Shown here one piece after another: positions 28,139 to 35,862 of a stretch of 64,000 nucleotides of DNA. The translations under genes and the position numbers were made by a program. The notes under the pieces are model-generated. The model made no database searches. It saw only the letters and a list, made by a program, of their open reading frames with translations, and had not been told where the DNA came from. Source of the DNA: Saccharolobus shibatae B12 (GTDB lineage Archaea; Thermoproteota; Thermoprotei_A; Sulfolobales; Sulfolobaceae); the NCBI RefSeq assembly GCF_019175345.1, contig NZ_CP077717.1:2076001-2140000 (forward strand). The letters are read 5' to 3'. Positions within the stretch are counted from its first letter, which is position 1, and the number at the start of each line of letters is the position of its first letter.

Positions 28139-28471
28139 TCAAAATTCCTCATAAACGTCTATAAATCTTTTATACCACTCTTCATAAATTTTGAGAGTAA
28201 CTATGTGAAGCTCTAAAGGATCACTAAAGCCCAGCCTTTTGTGGATTTTTACAGCAATTTCAGCCCTCTTCCATATATCGTTTGCAAGTTCAGTAATTAT
28301 TAGTACGTCAATATCGCTATCTACTCTGTAATTACCTCTAGCAATGGATCCAAAGAGAATTACTCTACAATTTTTATCAATCTCCTCTACACATATCTTC
28401 TTTATTTTCTTAACGTACTCTCTTGCGTGGGCTAAAATCTCCTTCCTCTTACTCCACCAGTCTAAGCTCAT
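28139..28471 (-). CDS. MNT nucleotidyltransferase, HEPN partner (pair 1)
   Basis: 110 residues. The minimal nucleotidyltransferase active site VILFGSIARGNYRVDSDIDVLII carries GSxARG and the DxD pair. In HEPN/MNT systems this protein is the antitoxin, and studied examples transfer AMP groups onto the HEPN toxin. It overlaps the upstream HEPN gene by 23 bases in another frame, so the two are coupled. HEPN first, MNT second is shared by four of the five pairs here. Confidence 0.85.
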   Translation of the reverse strand: MSLDWWSKRKEILAHAREYVKKIKKICVEEIDKNCRVILFGSIARGNYRVDSDIDVLIITELANDIWKRAEIAVKIHKRLGFSDPLELHIVTLKIYEEWYKRFIDVYEEF

Positions 28472-28823
28472 TTAAAATCACTTTAGTTACATTATATGCT
28501 TTTTCAACTACGAGTTTATCTACAGAATAAGGAAAGTATCTAGAGATTATATAGGATTCTCTAATTACCTCTAGCGTGCTCGCTTCGTCGTTTCTAATCT
28601 TCCTTAAATTCTCATTTTTAGCCAATTCTATAACTTCATCCAATAGTCTTATAACGTCATGAGTCTTTTCAAAACTACCCTTAAATTGAAATAAAATATA
28701 CTTAAGGGCCAATTGCAATGCTTGTTCAAGATGAAACATAGCTAAATTATACTTTCCGTTTTTGATATCATTCTCAGACTCAGCAAAAAAGTCTAAAGCA
28801 TTCCTCTTCAAGTATTCAGCCAT
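28449..28823 (-). CDS. HEPN-domain protein (pair 1)
   Basis: 124 residues of the all-helical HEPN fold: FAESENDIKNGKYNLAMFHL, EQALQLALKYILF, KTHDVIRLLDE, ISRYFPYS. HEPN proteins in these pairs are candidate ribonuclease toxins, but the R-x(4-6)-H catalytic motif is not seen here. GTTTTTTATC lies about 21-30 bases before the ATG, a plausible promoter for the two-gene operon. Confidence 0.83.
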   Translation of the reverse strand: MAEYLKRNALDFFAESENDIKNGKYNLAMFHLEQALQLALKYILFQFKGSFEKTHDVIRLLDEVIELAKNENLRKIRNDEASTLEVIRESYIISRYFPYSVDKLVVEKAYNVTKVILNELRLVE

Positions 28824-28872
28824 AATAATGTGTTGAACTAGAAGATAAAAAACTCTTTACAACAATTATTAA

Positions 28873-28977
28873 ATTATTGCCAAGATCTTTAGTAAACCTT
28901 ACGTGATAGAGTATGTTGCAACTCCTACGGTTGCAAACCCAGGTCTGTCAGCTTCCGGTATAAAAACTTTTCCTTGA
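28873..28977 (+). pseudogene. Coding relic related to the one at 1,692
   Basis: The plus frame reads IIAKIFSKPYVIEYVA and then TPTVANPGLSASGIKTFP before a stop. The first 16 residues match IAKILSKP*VKDYVA at 1,692-1,739. It is probably a dispersed transposase fragment. No intact relative is in this window. Confidence 0.35.
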
Positions 28978-29002
28978 AAATCGAGCATAGTCCACGCTAC
29001 TT

Positions 29003-29022
29003 AGCAAGTGATGAAACTTGCT
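29003..29022. repeat. Stem-loop in the structured stretch between TA genes
   Basis: AGCAAGT and ACTTGCT form a perfect 7-bp stem with a 6-base loop. It is followed by CTTTTACTC. It may be part of the mobile-element end next to it or a terminator. Confidence 0.35.
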
Positions 29023-29079
29023 TTTACTCACTAGCGTCAAAGGGCTTATTATAATACACTACTAATTTATCTTATACCT

Positions 29080-29261
29080 ATTCCCGCGACTGGGTCCTCC
29101 AAATTTACTCACCCTTATGTTTTATTCGGGCTTCAAGCCCAACTTCCGGTCCGAGTTGGAGGAGGCCAAGCTCCTCATCGAGCTTTGAGCCCAAGGGCTT
29201 TCACGGCCTACACCCAGTCAGATCTGTATTACGCAGATCTGACTAATATGTTTTATATAAG
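29080..29261 (+). mobile_element. Probable relic of a tnpB (IS200/IS605) right end with hairpin
   Basis: A GC-rich island stands out from its AT-rich surroundings. One frame gives a tnpB-tail-like sequence (RVGGGQAPHRALSPRAFTAY). The last codons lie in a perfect 11-bp hairpin, AGTCAGATCTG / CAGATCTGACT (29,216-29,244, loop of 7). This mirrors the relic at 35,123 where a hairpin also encodes the tail. The hairpin's right arm and following bases recur at 31,069. tnpB guide RNAs overlap the 3' end of the gene in this way, so this is likely a guide-scaffold remnant. Confidence 0.45.
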
Positions 29262-29717
29262 AGGCGTAGTATGTGGTGCCTATTATGAAAAAGACTGTAT
29301 TATGGTCCAATCTATTGATATGTTTATTTCCTTCTCTCCCTTTAATTCTTCAAGTAATGTTTTTCTTACTTTGTTCAGTAGTTTTTCTATAACTTATATA
29401 CCTTAATCTTCCAAGTATCATTGTTTGCAGTGATATATTATAAGTCTTTGACGTATTCTCTATTAAGTCGTTCCACAAGGATAATGAGATTAACGTTTTG
29501 CGACTTCCTCTTCCTATTACGTTCATACTCTTTAACTATAAAAAGTAAACACAAAACATTCATAAAGTGCTGGAAAAATATTAGATAATTTTTAAATAAT
29601 TATTCAAGACTCATAGTTTATAGAAGGGATATTAAGCTCAAAATATCAACAAAGCACTCTCTTATACTTTAGATAATGAGATTTTAATACATAAGGCTTT
29701 GTATAGTTTTATACATA
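29262..29717. other. No gene seen
   Basis: This AT-rich stretch between the tnpB-like relic and the AAA ATPase gene contains short open frames without family features. I see no repeat, operator or RNA gene in it. Confidence 0.4.
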
Positions 29718-30800
29718 TTATTTTTTTAAATAAAAAGACAAAATAGGGTCTATTATCTTGTATTCATCATTTATTTTATCTACAAGTCCTCGATTTTTTA
29801 GTATTTTTATTACTCTATATATATTTGATACTTTGATTTCGCTTAATTTATTACCTTTTGCCAGGCCTTTCAATACCTTAATTTCGTTCTTTGTAAGCCC
29901 ATCTAGATCTTTTTTCAATTCTATCTCTACATTAGGATCTTCAAGAATGGCCTCAATGTTACATTCCCTCTCAAATATCAATCCGGCTAAATTCAACCAC
30001 GCGGGGATACCTTCGGTTAATTCATAGACTTTTTCGTAATATTCTTTACATTTTCCTTTAAGCCCTTCATTTAAGAACCTTATTGACGTTTCTTTGTCAA
30101 ATGGTTTAAGTCTCTCTATTTTGAAATAGTTGTAAAATGGTTCTTTAGCCTCAGTTATCATTTCCTCTATTATACCTGTTTCCGATCCAGAAACTATTAT
30201 TTCAACGTTTTTACTTTCTTGTAATCTTTTCCTAGTTAACTCTAAGATCTTTGGATATGGTTGTTTAAGAACTCTAATCTTTTGAAACTCATCTATCATG
30301 ATTACTACGTTCTTCCCAGTATCTTCAGCGATTCTTTGAGGTAAAAGTAACACATCATCTAAGATTTCACTGGGTTTTAATTTATTCTCTTTAAATAGAG
30401 AATAACGATCAATATATAACTCTAAATTCTGCATTCTAATGCTTAAGCTTTTGATTGAGCCAAGGAACTGATTTAATGACGCCACTAGAGATGATATCGT
30501 ATTTTTAGTTCTCATTTTAAGCGACTTAGATAATGCCTCCAACACTAGCTTGCTAGTGAGCTCATCAGCAAATTCTTCTATTGATGTTATTCCTTCCAAA
30601 CTTATCTTTGCTACTATATATTCATTACCTAATTTAATTTTAATATAATTTAGGAGTGAAGATTTGCCCATTCTTCTGGGAGCTAATATTGCTACGGGCT
30701 GTCTTCTATTTATATAGCTAAGTAAAACGTTAACGTAATCCTCTCTATCAAAGAATTCATCTTCTTCAGTTAACTCTCTACCGAATATGAATTTGACCAT
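29718..30800 (-). CDS. Archaeal AAA+ ATPase with C-terminal winged helix
   Basis: 360 residues. It has Walker A (APRRMGKSSLL), Walker B (VIMIDEFQK) and a sensor-like IIVSGSETGII, the archaeal ATPase/STAND-like layout. A C-terminal winged helix (LTKNEIKVLKGLAKGNKLSE, NIYRVIKILKNRGLVDKI) follows. Proteins of this family are abundant in Sulfolobales accessory regions and often have unknown or toxin-like roles. A 27-bp near-perfect palindrome abuts its start codon, so it probably represses itself through the winged helix; that is inference. It stands between HEPN/MNT pairs 1 and 2. Confidence 0.88.
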   Translation of the reverse strand: MVKFIFGRELTEEDEFFDREDYVNVLLSYINRRQPVAILAPRRMGKSSLLNYIKIKLGNEYIVAKISLEGITSIEEFADELTSKLVLEALSKSLKMRTKNTISSLVASLNQFLGSIKSLSIRMQNLELYIDRYSLFKENKLKPSEILDDVLLLPQRIAEDTGKNVVIMIDEFQKIRVLKQPYPKILELTRKRLQESKNVEIIVSGSETGIIEEMITEAKEPFYNYFKIERLKPFDKETSIRFLNEGLKGKCKEYYEKVYELTEGIPAWLNLAGLIFERECNIEAILEDPNVEIELKKDLDGLTKNEIKVLKGLAKGNKLSEIKVSNIYRVIKILKNRGLVDKINDEYKIIDPILSFYLKK

Positions 30801-30827
30801 ACGGTACCGATATTATATCGGTACCGT
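30801..30827. promoter_or_regulatory. 27-bp palindromic operator abutting the ATPase start codon
   Basis: ACGGTACCGATA, a TTA spacer, then TATCGGTACCGT form a perfect 12-bp inverted repeat that touches the ATG at 30,800. A TATA-like TTTAAACT lies just beyond it (about -29 to -36). A bound protein would cover the transcript start and leader, and the leader RNA itself could fold into a hairpin before the start codon. Confidence 0.7.
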
Positions 30828-30873
30828 AGTTTAAATTATTTACTGCATTCAGTACACATTCTACCTAATAACT

Positions 30874-30945
30874 GCTTTAGCTAGGAAGTTGCCCAAGGAT
30901 AGATGGAGTGTTTGGTATAATAATAAGCCTTATGAGCCCAGGTGA
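30874..30945 (+). pseudogene. Short coding relic, possibly a transposase tail
   Basis: ALARKLPKDRWSVWYNNKPY ends with EPR and a stop. It reads like a protein C-terminus but has no start or upstream gene. It is probably debris of an insertion sequence; the family is not recognised. Confidence 0.3.
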
Positions 30946-31068
30946 TTGGAAAACCCTCTCCTAATCACGTGAATTGAAAGGACTCACGTGACAATCTTTG
31001 CTAGTACTATGCTTGGAATTTGAACGAAAGATTTTATTACTGAACGTCTCGGTCAAGCCTATATTATT

Positions 31069-31095
31069 CAGACCTGACTAATATGCTTATATAAG
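31069..31095. repeat. Second copy of the 29,234-29,261 element-end motif
   Basis: CAGACCTGACTAATATG followed by CTTATATAAG repeats the sequence at the right arm of the 29,216 hairpin (CAGATCTGACTAATATG then TTTTATATAAG), with only a few differences. The left arm here is degenerate (CGGTCAAG). It marks another relic of the same mobile element, just past the 3' end of HEPN/MNT pair 2. Confidence 0.55.
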
Positions 31096-31132
31096 GAGTC
31101 AGTGATCGTAGTGGAGTGTACTCTTTTTCTCT

Positions 31133-31480
31133 TTAAATTAAGAACCCTTCAATATTCACAAATCCTTTCTCTCTACTCCATAAGAGTTTAGAGTCTTTGG
31201 GCGGTTTTTCCTCCTCATCTATAACAATATAGTCTACTTTACCTTTTTTAACAAATTTTGATACTAAATACATTCTCTCTATGACATTTATATTTTTTAT
31301 CCCTCTCATTACGAAAACTAAATCGATATCACTCGTGTCTAAGTAATCTCCTCTTGCTCTGCTTCCAAATACGTAAACTTTCGCTAATGATGGATATTCT
31401 TTAGCTACCTCCTCTACTATCTGTATTGCTAATTGTAACATCTTTTTCTGGCTTTCTATCGCAGACTTTCCTTTAACCAT
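31133..31480 (-). CDS. MNT nucleotidyltransferase, HEPN partner (pair 2)
   Basis: 115 residues with VYVFGSRARGDYLDTSDIDL, the full GSxxRG...DxD site of minimal nucleotidyltransferases. The protein shares the start (GKSAIESQ versus GKAKSALKSQ) and core with the MNT of pair 4 at 38,777, so these two systems are paralogous. It overlaps the HEPN gene by 25 bases. Expected role: antitoxin that modifies or shields the HEPN protein. Confidence 0.87.
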   Translation of the reverse strand: MVKGKSAIESQKKMLQLAIQIVEEVAKEYPSLAKVYVFGSRARGDYLDTSDIDLVFVMRGIKNINVIERMYLVSKFVKKGKVDYIVIDEEEKPPKDSKLLWSREKGFVNIEGFLI

Positions 31481-31842
31481 TCTATCACCTCCTTGCTCCT
31501 ATTATATATGTCTATGGATATTGTTTTATTGTATTGCTTAGCTGGGATCCCGTTTGCTGCATCTGGATATCTTGATATAATAAAGTGTGGAGAAATTACC
31601 ATTATATCTTCTTTAATCTTCTGTGGAATTTCAAATCCTTCGTTTTCTATTATTGAAAGAAGTTCCGTTAATGAATGGGTTTTCCCAGGATCTTTTCCTA
31701 TGAAGAGTATAAAAGCCTTTAGAGCTTTTTCAACTGCTTGCTGAGAGTAAAATGCAGATGCAAAGTATTTCCCACCTTCTATCAATATTCGAGCAACGTC
31801 CAAATCCTCAATTGCTTGTACTAACCAATCCTTATAGTCCAC
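31456..31842 (-). CDS. HEPN-domain protein (pair 2)
   Basis: 128 residues: WLVQAIEDLDVARILIEGGK, FYSQQAVEKALKAFILF, KTHSLTELL, HFIISRYPDAAN, VIEWLKESLR. This is the PF05168-type HEPN pattern. It lacks a visible R-x(4-6)-H motif. The start is GTG at 31842, with TTTATAAAA about 22-30 bases upstream, fitting a leaderless mRNA. It is paralogous to the HEPN of pair 4. Confidence 0.86.
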   Translation of the reverse strand: MDYKDWLVQAIEDLDVARILIEGGKYFASAFYSQQAVEKALKAFILFIGKDPGKTHSLTELLSIIENEGFEIPQKIKEDIMVISPHFIISRYPDAANGIPAKQYNKTISIDIYNRSKEVIEWLKESLR

Positions 31843-32159
31843 AATAACTTTTCAGTTAAGAACTTTTATAAACCTAATGTATAGCTTTTAATTTTTGAGG
31901 CATTGTTAGCCACTACTGAATTACACAAAATAATTCGTGACCATCTTCATAGTGTCGCCATTAAGCTGTAAACTCTCTTCCTATATTCCAAACGTATATT
32001 AAGAGTATCAATTTTAACACCTTCACTTTATGAAGACTAGTTAGCTTATATTAATTTGCATCTCAGTGACTACGCTACAACTATTTTAATCAAATATTAC
32101 TTTAGAAAAGAGTCTCGCTTCTCTACAGCTAAACGGTGAAGACTTTATGGCAATGATAA
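31843..32159. other. No gene seen
   Basis: This AT-rich spacer contains the promoter of pair 2 at its left end. I see no other coding or structured sequence before the relic at 32,160. Confidence 0.4.
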
Positions 32160-32260
32160 TCAGGCAGTTGAGGCTAAGTTCAAGCTTTTGGGTTACTCTT
32201 AGGCGAAATGGCTAATTTCGTTATTTGTTAAGGTGATTAAGGTTAAGGCTTAGATTAATA
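32160..32260 (+). mobile_element. Transposase relic
   Basis: The frame NDNQAVEAKFKLLGYS, then a stop, then AKWLISLFVKVIKVKA, resembles the QIIEAKLKFWTYPSGLL segment of the IS5-like relic at 27,465-27,715. Only this short part is left. Confidence 0.35.
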
Positions 32261-32392
32261 AAATATTATATAATAATTTATTTTCTATGTAAATAACTAC
32301 TATAAAAATGATTATATTGAGACATATTGAACGATCCCACAAAATATCGATAATGGAAAATCTTATTTTATGGAATCTTAAAACAGTAGGAC

Positions 32393-33367
32393 GTGAAGTA
32401 CTGTATCTATGCAACTGTTTTCAATAATGCATTAACGCTAGAGGAGAGTATAAAGAGTGTTTGGAGAAGTGATGCTACTATTGTTATTACTGATAATTTT
32501 TCCACTGACGGTACTTGGGAGAGGTTGCAAGAGTTAAGAAAGGATTATAATTTGATGTTATATAGATTAAGATCCACTAGGGGGAAGGGTAGAGATTATT
32601 CCTTGAAGTATTGTCCGGAGAATAGTATGACTACCTACTTCGACCTGGATATGAAGTACAATGAGAGCTTTCATAAAATCCTAGAATGGGCTCCAGAGAA
32701 CAGTAGAACATTAGTAAACTTAATTAATGGTTTTGTTGTCAAGAAGGAGATAATGTTAGAGAAAGGCAGTTGGAGGGATTTAAATAGAGCTGAGGATTGG
32801 GAGGTAGTTTCTAGAGTTGGTTTCGACTATTTTATTCCTGCGCTTATGCATGAGGAGTTGCATAATGAATTAGCCAGAGAAAGGAGATACGCAAAGGGTC
32901 TAAATTATTATACTAGACGCTTAAGAAATAAGTTAGATGTTATAAGAGGTTTAGGATATAATTGGAATGATATAAACATTGTATACTCTCAACACCCAAT
33001 TGCATACAAGATTTTAGTGAACTCTCCTTCCTATATACTTGCTAAACTTATGGGGATTTATAGAAATTATAAGGATTATAATAATGGAGTTGGAGTAATA
33101 TTGTCGGCATTGGATAAGTTAATCAATCTCAAGGAAATTGGTGTGGATGAGAAGTACTTCTTATTTGGCGGTTGGTGGGGATTTTTCAGCGTTTATAATT
33201 TGGACAAGATCATTGATGCTAAGTTACCGATTAAAGTTGGGGAAGTAAAGAAACTCCTATGTAACGATGATGGGCTAAGATACATCAAGACCTTGGAGGG
33301 ATTTAACCTTATTCAACTTGCTTCATCCTTAAAAGATAAGCTCGAATGCCATGAATTCACACCTTAG
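32393..33367 (+). CDS. Glycosyltransferase family 2-like protein
   Basis: 324 residues. The GT-A start (CIYATVFNNALTLEESIKSV, VITDNFSTDGTWERLQEL) and an acidic motif YFDLDMKY (DxD) support a nucleotide-sugar-dependent transferase. No membrane segment is evident. GTG 32393 is preceded by AGTAGGAC, a possible ribosome binding site, and by a TATA-like TTATTTTAT. It stands alone among IS relics, typical of transferred surface-glycan genes in Sulfolobales. Acceptor unknown. Confidence 0.82.
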   Translation: MKYCIYATVFNNALTLEESIKSVWRSDATIVITDNFSTDGTWERLQELRKDYNLMLYRLRSTRGKGRDYSLKYCPENSMTTYFDLDMKYNESFHKILEWAPENSRTLVNLINGFVVKKEIMLEKGSWRDLNRAEDWEVVSRVGFDYFIPALMHEELHNELARERRYAKGLNYYTRRLRNKLDVIRGLGYNWNDINIVYSQHPIAYKILVNSPSYILAKLMGIYRNYKDYNNGVGVILSALDKLINLKEIGVDEKYFLFGGWWGFFSVYNLDKIIDAKLPIKVGEVKKLLCNDDGLRYIKTLEGFNLIQLASSLKDKLECHEFTP

Positions 33368-34166
33368 AACCCTCTTCCTTGCTTGAGAAACTGTTCCAAC
33401 TTTAAATAATTGAATAAATCTATGTATAAGTTTATAGATAAGATTCGAAAGAAAATGTAACTTCTAAGAAATTCTGAATTTTCACTTTAAGTGAAAACTT
33501 TAGTAATACTTAATAGGGAATTGTGAAGATGTAATACTCATAAAACACGTAAGGTAGTATAGGATATGTTTAAAATTCCATTTTTCCTATAATTATCTAT
33601 TTTATATTACAATAAACTATTAATCGCTCCTTATATTGAAAGATAAAGTTGACTTTTACTCCTAGTAGACTATAATATAATATTTCTATCGAATTATATT
33701 TATTGAATTATTTGCGTTCTGGACACTCTCTCTAGACAAAGAATTCCTTCATGCGACTATTTATAGCTTAATAACCATTACTCTCCTACAAGTAATCTAC
33801 TTGTTGTGAGTCACTATAAGCAGGATAGAGCGAAAAAGCAAGAAATCCCCATGATCGGTAGACCCGAAATCGTTTACTTAAAACATAAATATATAGTATT
33901 TATAAGTGTTCCTCTAGCTAAAATAGATAGCTTACAAGATTAGGATCATTCAAGTTTTCATTGTGAATTCATTATGTTTTAAATATTATGACGAATTCAA
34001 TTGGGTAAAAACGGTTTATAAAGAAGAAGGCACCTCTTTTGTCTAATACTCGGATTATATACTAAAAATTTTTGAAGAAACTGAGGATAAACCATCATAT
34101 TTAATTAAAAACTCAAATACTGTGATTAGTTGAGGTAAAATAAAAGACCTATTCAGAATTTAGCTT
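33368..34166. other. Gene-free stretch with one IS-end-like motif
   Basis: About 800 bases without a supportable gene. At 33,856-33,872 CGGTAGACCCGAAATCG matches the 17-bp terminal repeat of the intact ISC-type element (59,528) at 15 of 17 positions, so this region probably contains a strongly decayed copy. No transposase sequence could be traced. Confidence 0.4.
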
Positions 34167-34190
34167 ATATACTATTATTTCATAGTATAT
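34167..34190. promoter_or_regulatory. Palindromic operator over the promoter of the nucleotidyltransferase module
   Basis: ATATACTAT and ATAGTATAT form a perfect 9-bp inverted repeat with a 6-base spacer, from -28 to -5 relative to the ATG at 34,195. It overlaps the TATA element (TTATATACT), the arrangement expected for autorepression by a toxin-antitoxin complex. Confidence 0.6.
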
Positions 34191-34194
34191 CTTA

Positions 34195-34482
34195 ATGAAG
34201 TTACAAGTTAATGGTAATTACATTTACATAACACTTTGGGATAAACAAGCAAAGAAACCTAGGAGATTTTATCTTGGGAGAAAAGAGGATTTTAAAAAAT
34301 TGGAAGAATTGTTTAGAATAGCTAAGGAATATAGAATAACTAAGCAAGAAATTACCGATTATTTAGAGTACTATTTTGACAAGAGGATTAACTTAACCAA
34401 GATAGAATACGTTATTCTCTCCTTAAGTCTGGGTGTGGAGCTTTGGGAATTGAATGGAAATATAAGAATGCGTTTAGAATAG
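34195..34482 (+). CDS. Small protein of unknown function, first gene of a two-gene module
   Basis: 95 residues, basic N-terminal half (LWDKQAKKPRRFYLGRKEDF) and helical C-terminal half (EYRITKQEITDYLEYYF, YVILSLSLGVELW). I do not recognise the family. Its 3' end overlaps the nucleotidyltransferase gene by 40 bases in another frame. The palindrome over its promoter and this overlap suggest it is the regulatory or antitoxin member of a toxin-antitoxin-like pair. Confidence 0.68.
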   Translation: MKLQVNGNYIYITLWDKQAKKPRRFYLGRKEDFKKLEELFRIAKEYRITKQEITDYLEYYFDKRINLTKIEYVILSLSLGVELWELNGNIRMRLE

Positions 34483-34991
34483 CAATTAAAGAGATAAGAA
34501 GGTTTTATCCAGAATTTGCTATAATAGGAAGATTTGCAAGGAACTTTTACGCCAATCCTGAAACTACTCTAGATATAGATTTTATAGCGAATTTGGATGA
34601 TATCGAAAGATTGGCAGAATTCATAGAATACATATCGTCTCATTACGAAATATTTCCTAATGACGTAGGACACTGGCAATATAAGATAATTATTAAAGGT
34701 ATAAGGATTGACCTCGTAAAACCACCTCAATATAAGTTCGATGATGAGGTAGTATCGAGGAGAAGAATAGTAAGAATAGAAGGAGCGGGCGAAGTCCCAA
34801 TATTATCTCCGGAGGATTTAGCAACTCTTTACGTAGTAGCGTCTATAAATAGGGGAGTTAAAGATTTGATTAAGGCTAAAGATATAATTATCTATTCTTT
34901 AGCAAGACATGACTTCAATGAAGATTATTTCTTGAGGAAATGCGAAGAAAATAGCGTAAAGGCGTTATGTTTGACTCTCCTCTCTAACTAA
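34443..34991 (+). CDS. Nucleotidyltransferase-fold protein (AbiEii/DUF6036-like)
   Basis: 182 residues. FAIIGRFARNFYANPETTLD with IDFIANLDD gives the G-x(n)-DxD nucleotidyltransferase site in the style of AbiEii-type toxins, where the Gly-Ser is relaxed to GRFA. Further features are RIDLVKPPQYKFDD and ILSPEDLATLYVVAS, the typical 'LxPEDL' segment of this group. It starts at TTG 34443 behind GGAG and overlaps the 95-residue gene. It is distinct from the HEPN/MNT pairs, being larger and without a HEPN partner. Confidence 0.75.
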   Translation: MGIEWKYKNAFRIAIKEIRRFYPEFAIIGRFARNFYANPETTLDIDFIANLDDIERLAEFIEYISSHYEIFPNDVGHWQYKIIIKGIRIDLVKPPQYKFDDEVVSRRRIVRIEGAGEVPILSPEDLATLYVVASINRGVKDLIKAKDIIIYSLARHDFNEDYFLRKCEENSVKALCLTLLSN

Positions 34992-35099
34992 TTAGTAGGA
35001 CTTATATGAAATTTAAACTACTGGCGATATCCGAGGATAAAAGCTCAGTTAATAATAATTTACGGAAGAAGAAGGATAGGTAAGATTAAGATCAGTAAA

Positions 35100-35411
35100 C
35101 TACCCATTCTTACGGACGGAGTATCTATACCTCGCGGTATAGATTTCCTGATCCTCGGAGAAACCTCAATCCCTAACGGAGGTTCCATCGAACGGAACAG
35201 TTCTCTAATGCCCCGTGTGGAAGAGAGGTTACGGAGGGTTTCTCTCCACAAGCTTAAGTTCCCAGTCCCGAGGGTACCGACTCAGCTCCTACAGCCTAAC
35301 ACAAAAATCTATTATCGTTTTTGTGTTATAAAAGCCTTTGCATAAGGGGACTATCCATCCCTCACGGAATGAGTAGTTTTCCCTTAATCCCTCGATTTTG
35401 TAAAAATGTGA
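35100..35411 (-). mobile_element. Internally deleted tnpB (IS200/IS605-type) element
   Basis: On the minus strand, a left-end-like sequence (CCCTTAATCCC then ATTTTGTAAAAATG on plus, 35,391-35,408) matches the left end of the tnpB element at about 62,000. It is followed after about 120 bases by a tnpB-tail-like frame (ELFRSMEPPLGIEVSPRIRK, SIPRGIDTPSVRMG). A 9-bp hairpin at 35,123-35,144 overlaps the tail codons and in RNA would have a GCGA (GNRA) loop. The body of tnpB is missing, leaving about 310 bp with both ends, like a miniature element that may retain a guide-RNA scaffold. Confidence 0.5.
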
Positions 35412-35532
35412 CTCCGAATCGATGATGGAAACGATGAATTATTCACAGAGGACCCTTCATGTCTGTGAGGTGGAGAGGGAGCAAAAAAGTCAAAGTTCAA
35501 GTATGCCTCATACCTGCTATATTAAGAATTTA

Positions 35533-35862
35533 TCAATTTAGTATAACATACTTTCCTACAAATTTCAAAAAGTCTTCCTCATCTTTCTCATCAATAAGGT
35601 TTAAATCTACGATTTCTGAAATCTCTTCCGGTAAGGAAAGATGAATCTTCACTAGAATATCGGTTAACCTCTTCACATCTAAATTTCTAACAATCAACGC
35701 AATATCAAGATCACTGCTCCCCATAGCCTTACCTTTTATCACTGACCCGTAAACAACAGCCTCTTTAACATCAATAAATTTACGGGAAGCATTAAGGACT
35801 AATAGTGTTATTCTCCGCCAATTCTCCTCTAAAAATCTTATTCTCTCTAATCCGAACACCAC
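35533..35862 (-). CDS. MNT nucleotidyltransferase, HEPN partner (pair 3)
   Basis: 109 residues. AVVYGSVIKGKAMGSSDLDI is the minimal nucleotidyltransferase site, with Lys in place of the usual Arg in GSxxRG. The C-terminal part ends EEDFLKFVGKYVILN. It overlaps the HEPN gene by 16 bases and is the presumed antitoxin of this pair. It is the most divergent MNT of the set. Confidence 0.83.
   Translation of the reverse strand: MVFGLERIRFLEENWRRITLLVLNASRKFIDVKEAVVYGSVIKGKAMGSSDLDIALIVRNLDVKRLTDILVKIHLSLPEEISEIVDLNLIDEKDEEDFLKFVGKYVILN

Noticed and set aside
29185-29406. 73-residue plus-strand open frame
   Set aside because: It begins within the GC-rich tnpB-tail-like relic and runs through the hairpin into non-coding sequence; better explained as mobile-element debris than as a gene.
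30801-30827. Palindrome as an intrinsic terminator of an upstream gene
   Set aside because: No gene ends here; it abuts a start codon, and archaeal termination does not normally use hairpins.
35060-35251. 63-residue minus-strand open frame as a stand-alone gene
   Set aside because: Its first part reads as a tnpB C-terminal tail and its last part is past the element end; it is part of the deleted element.
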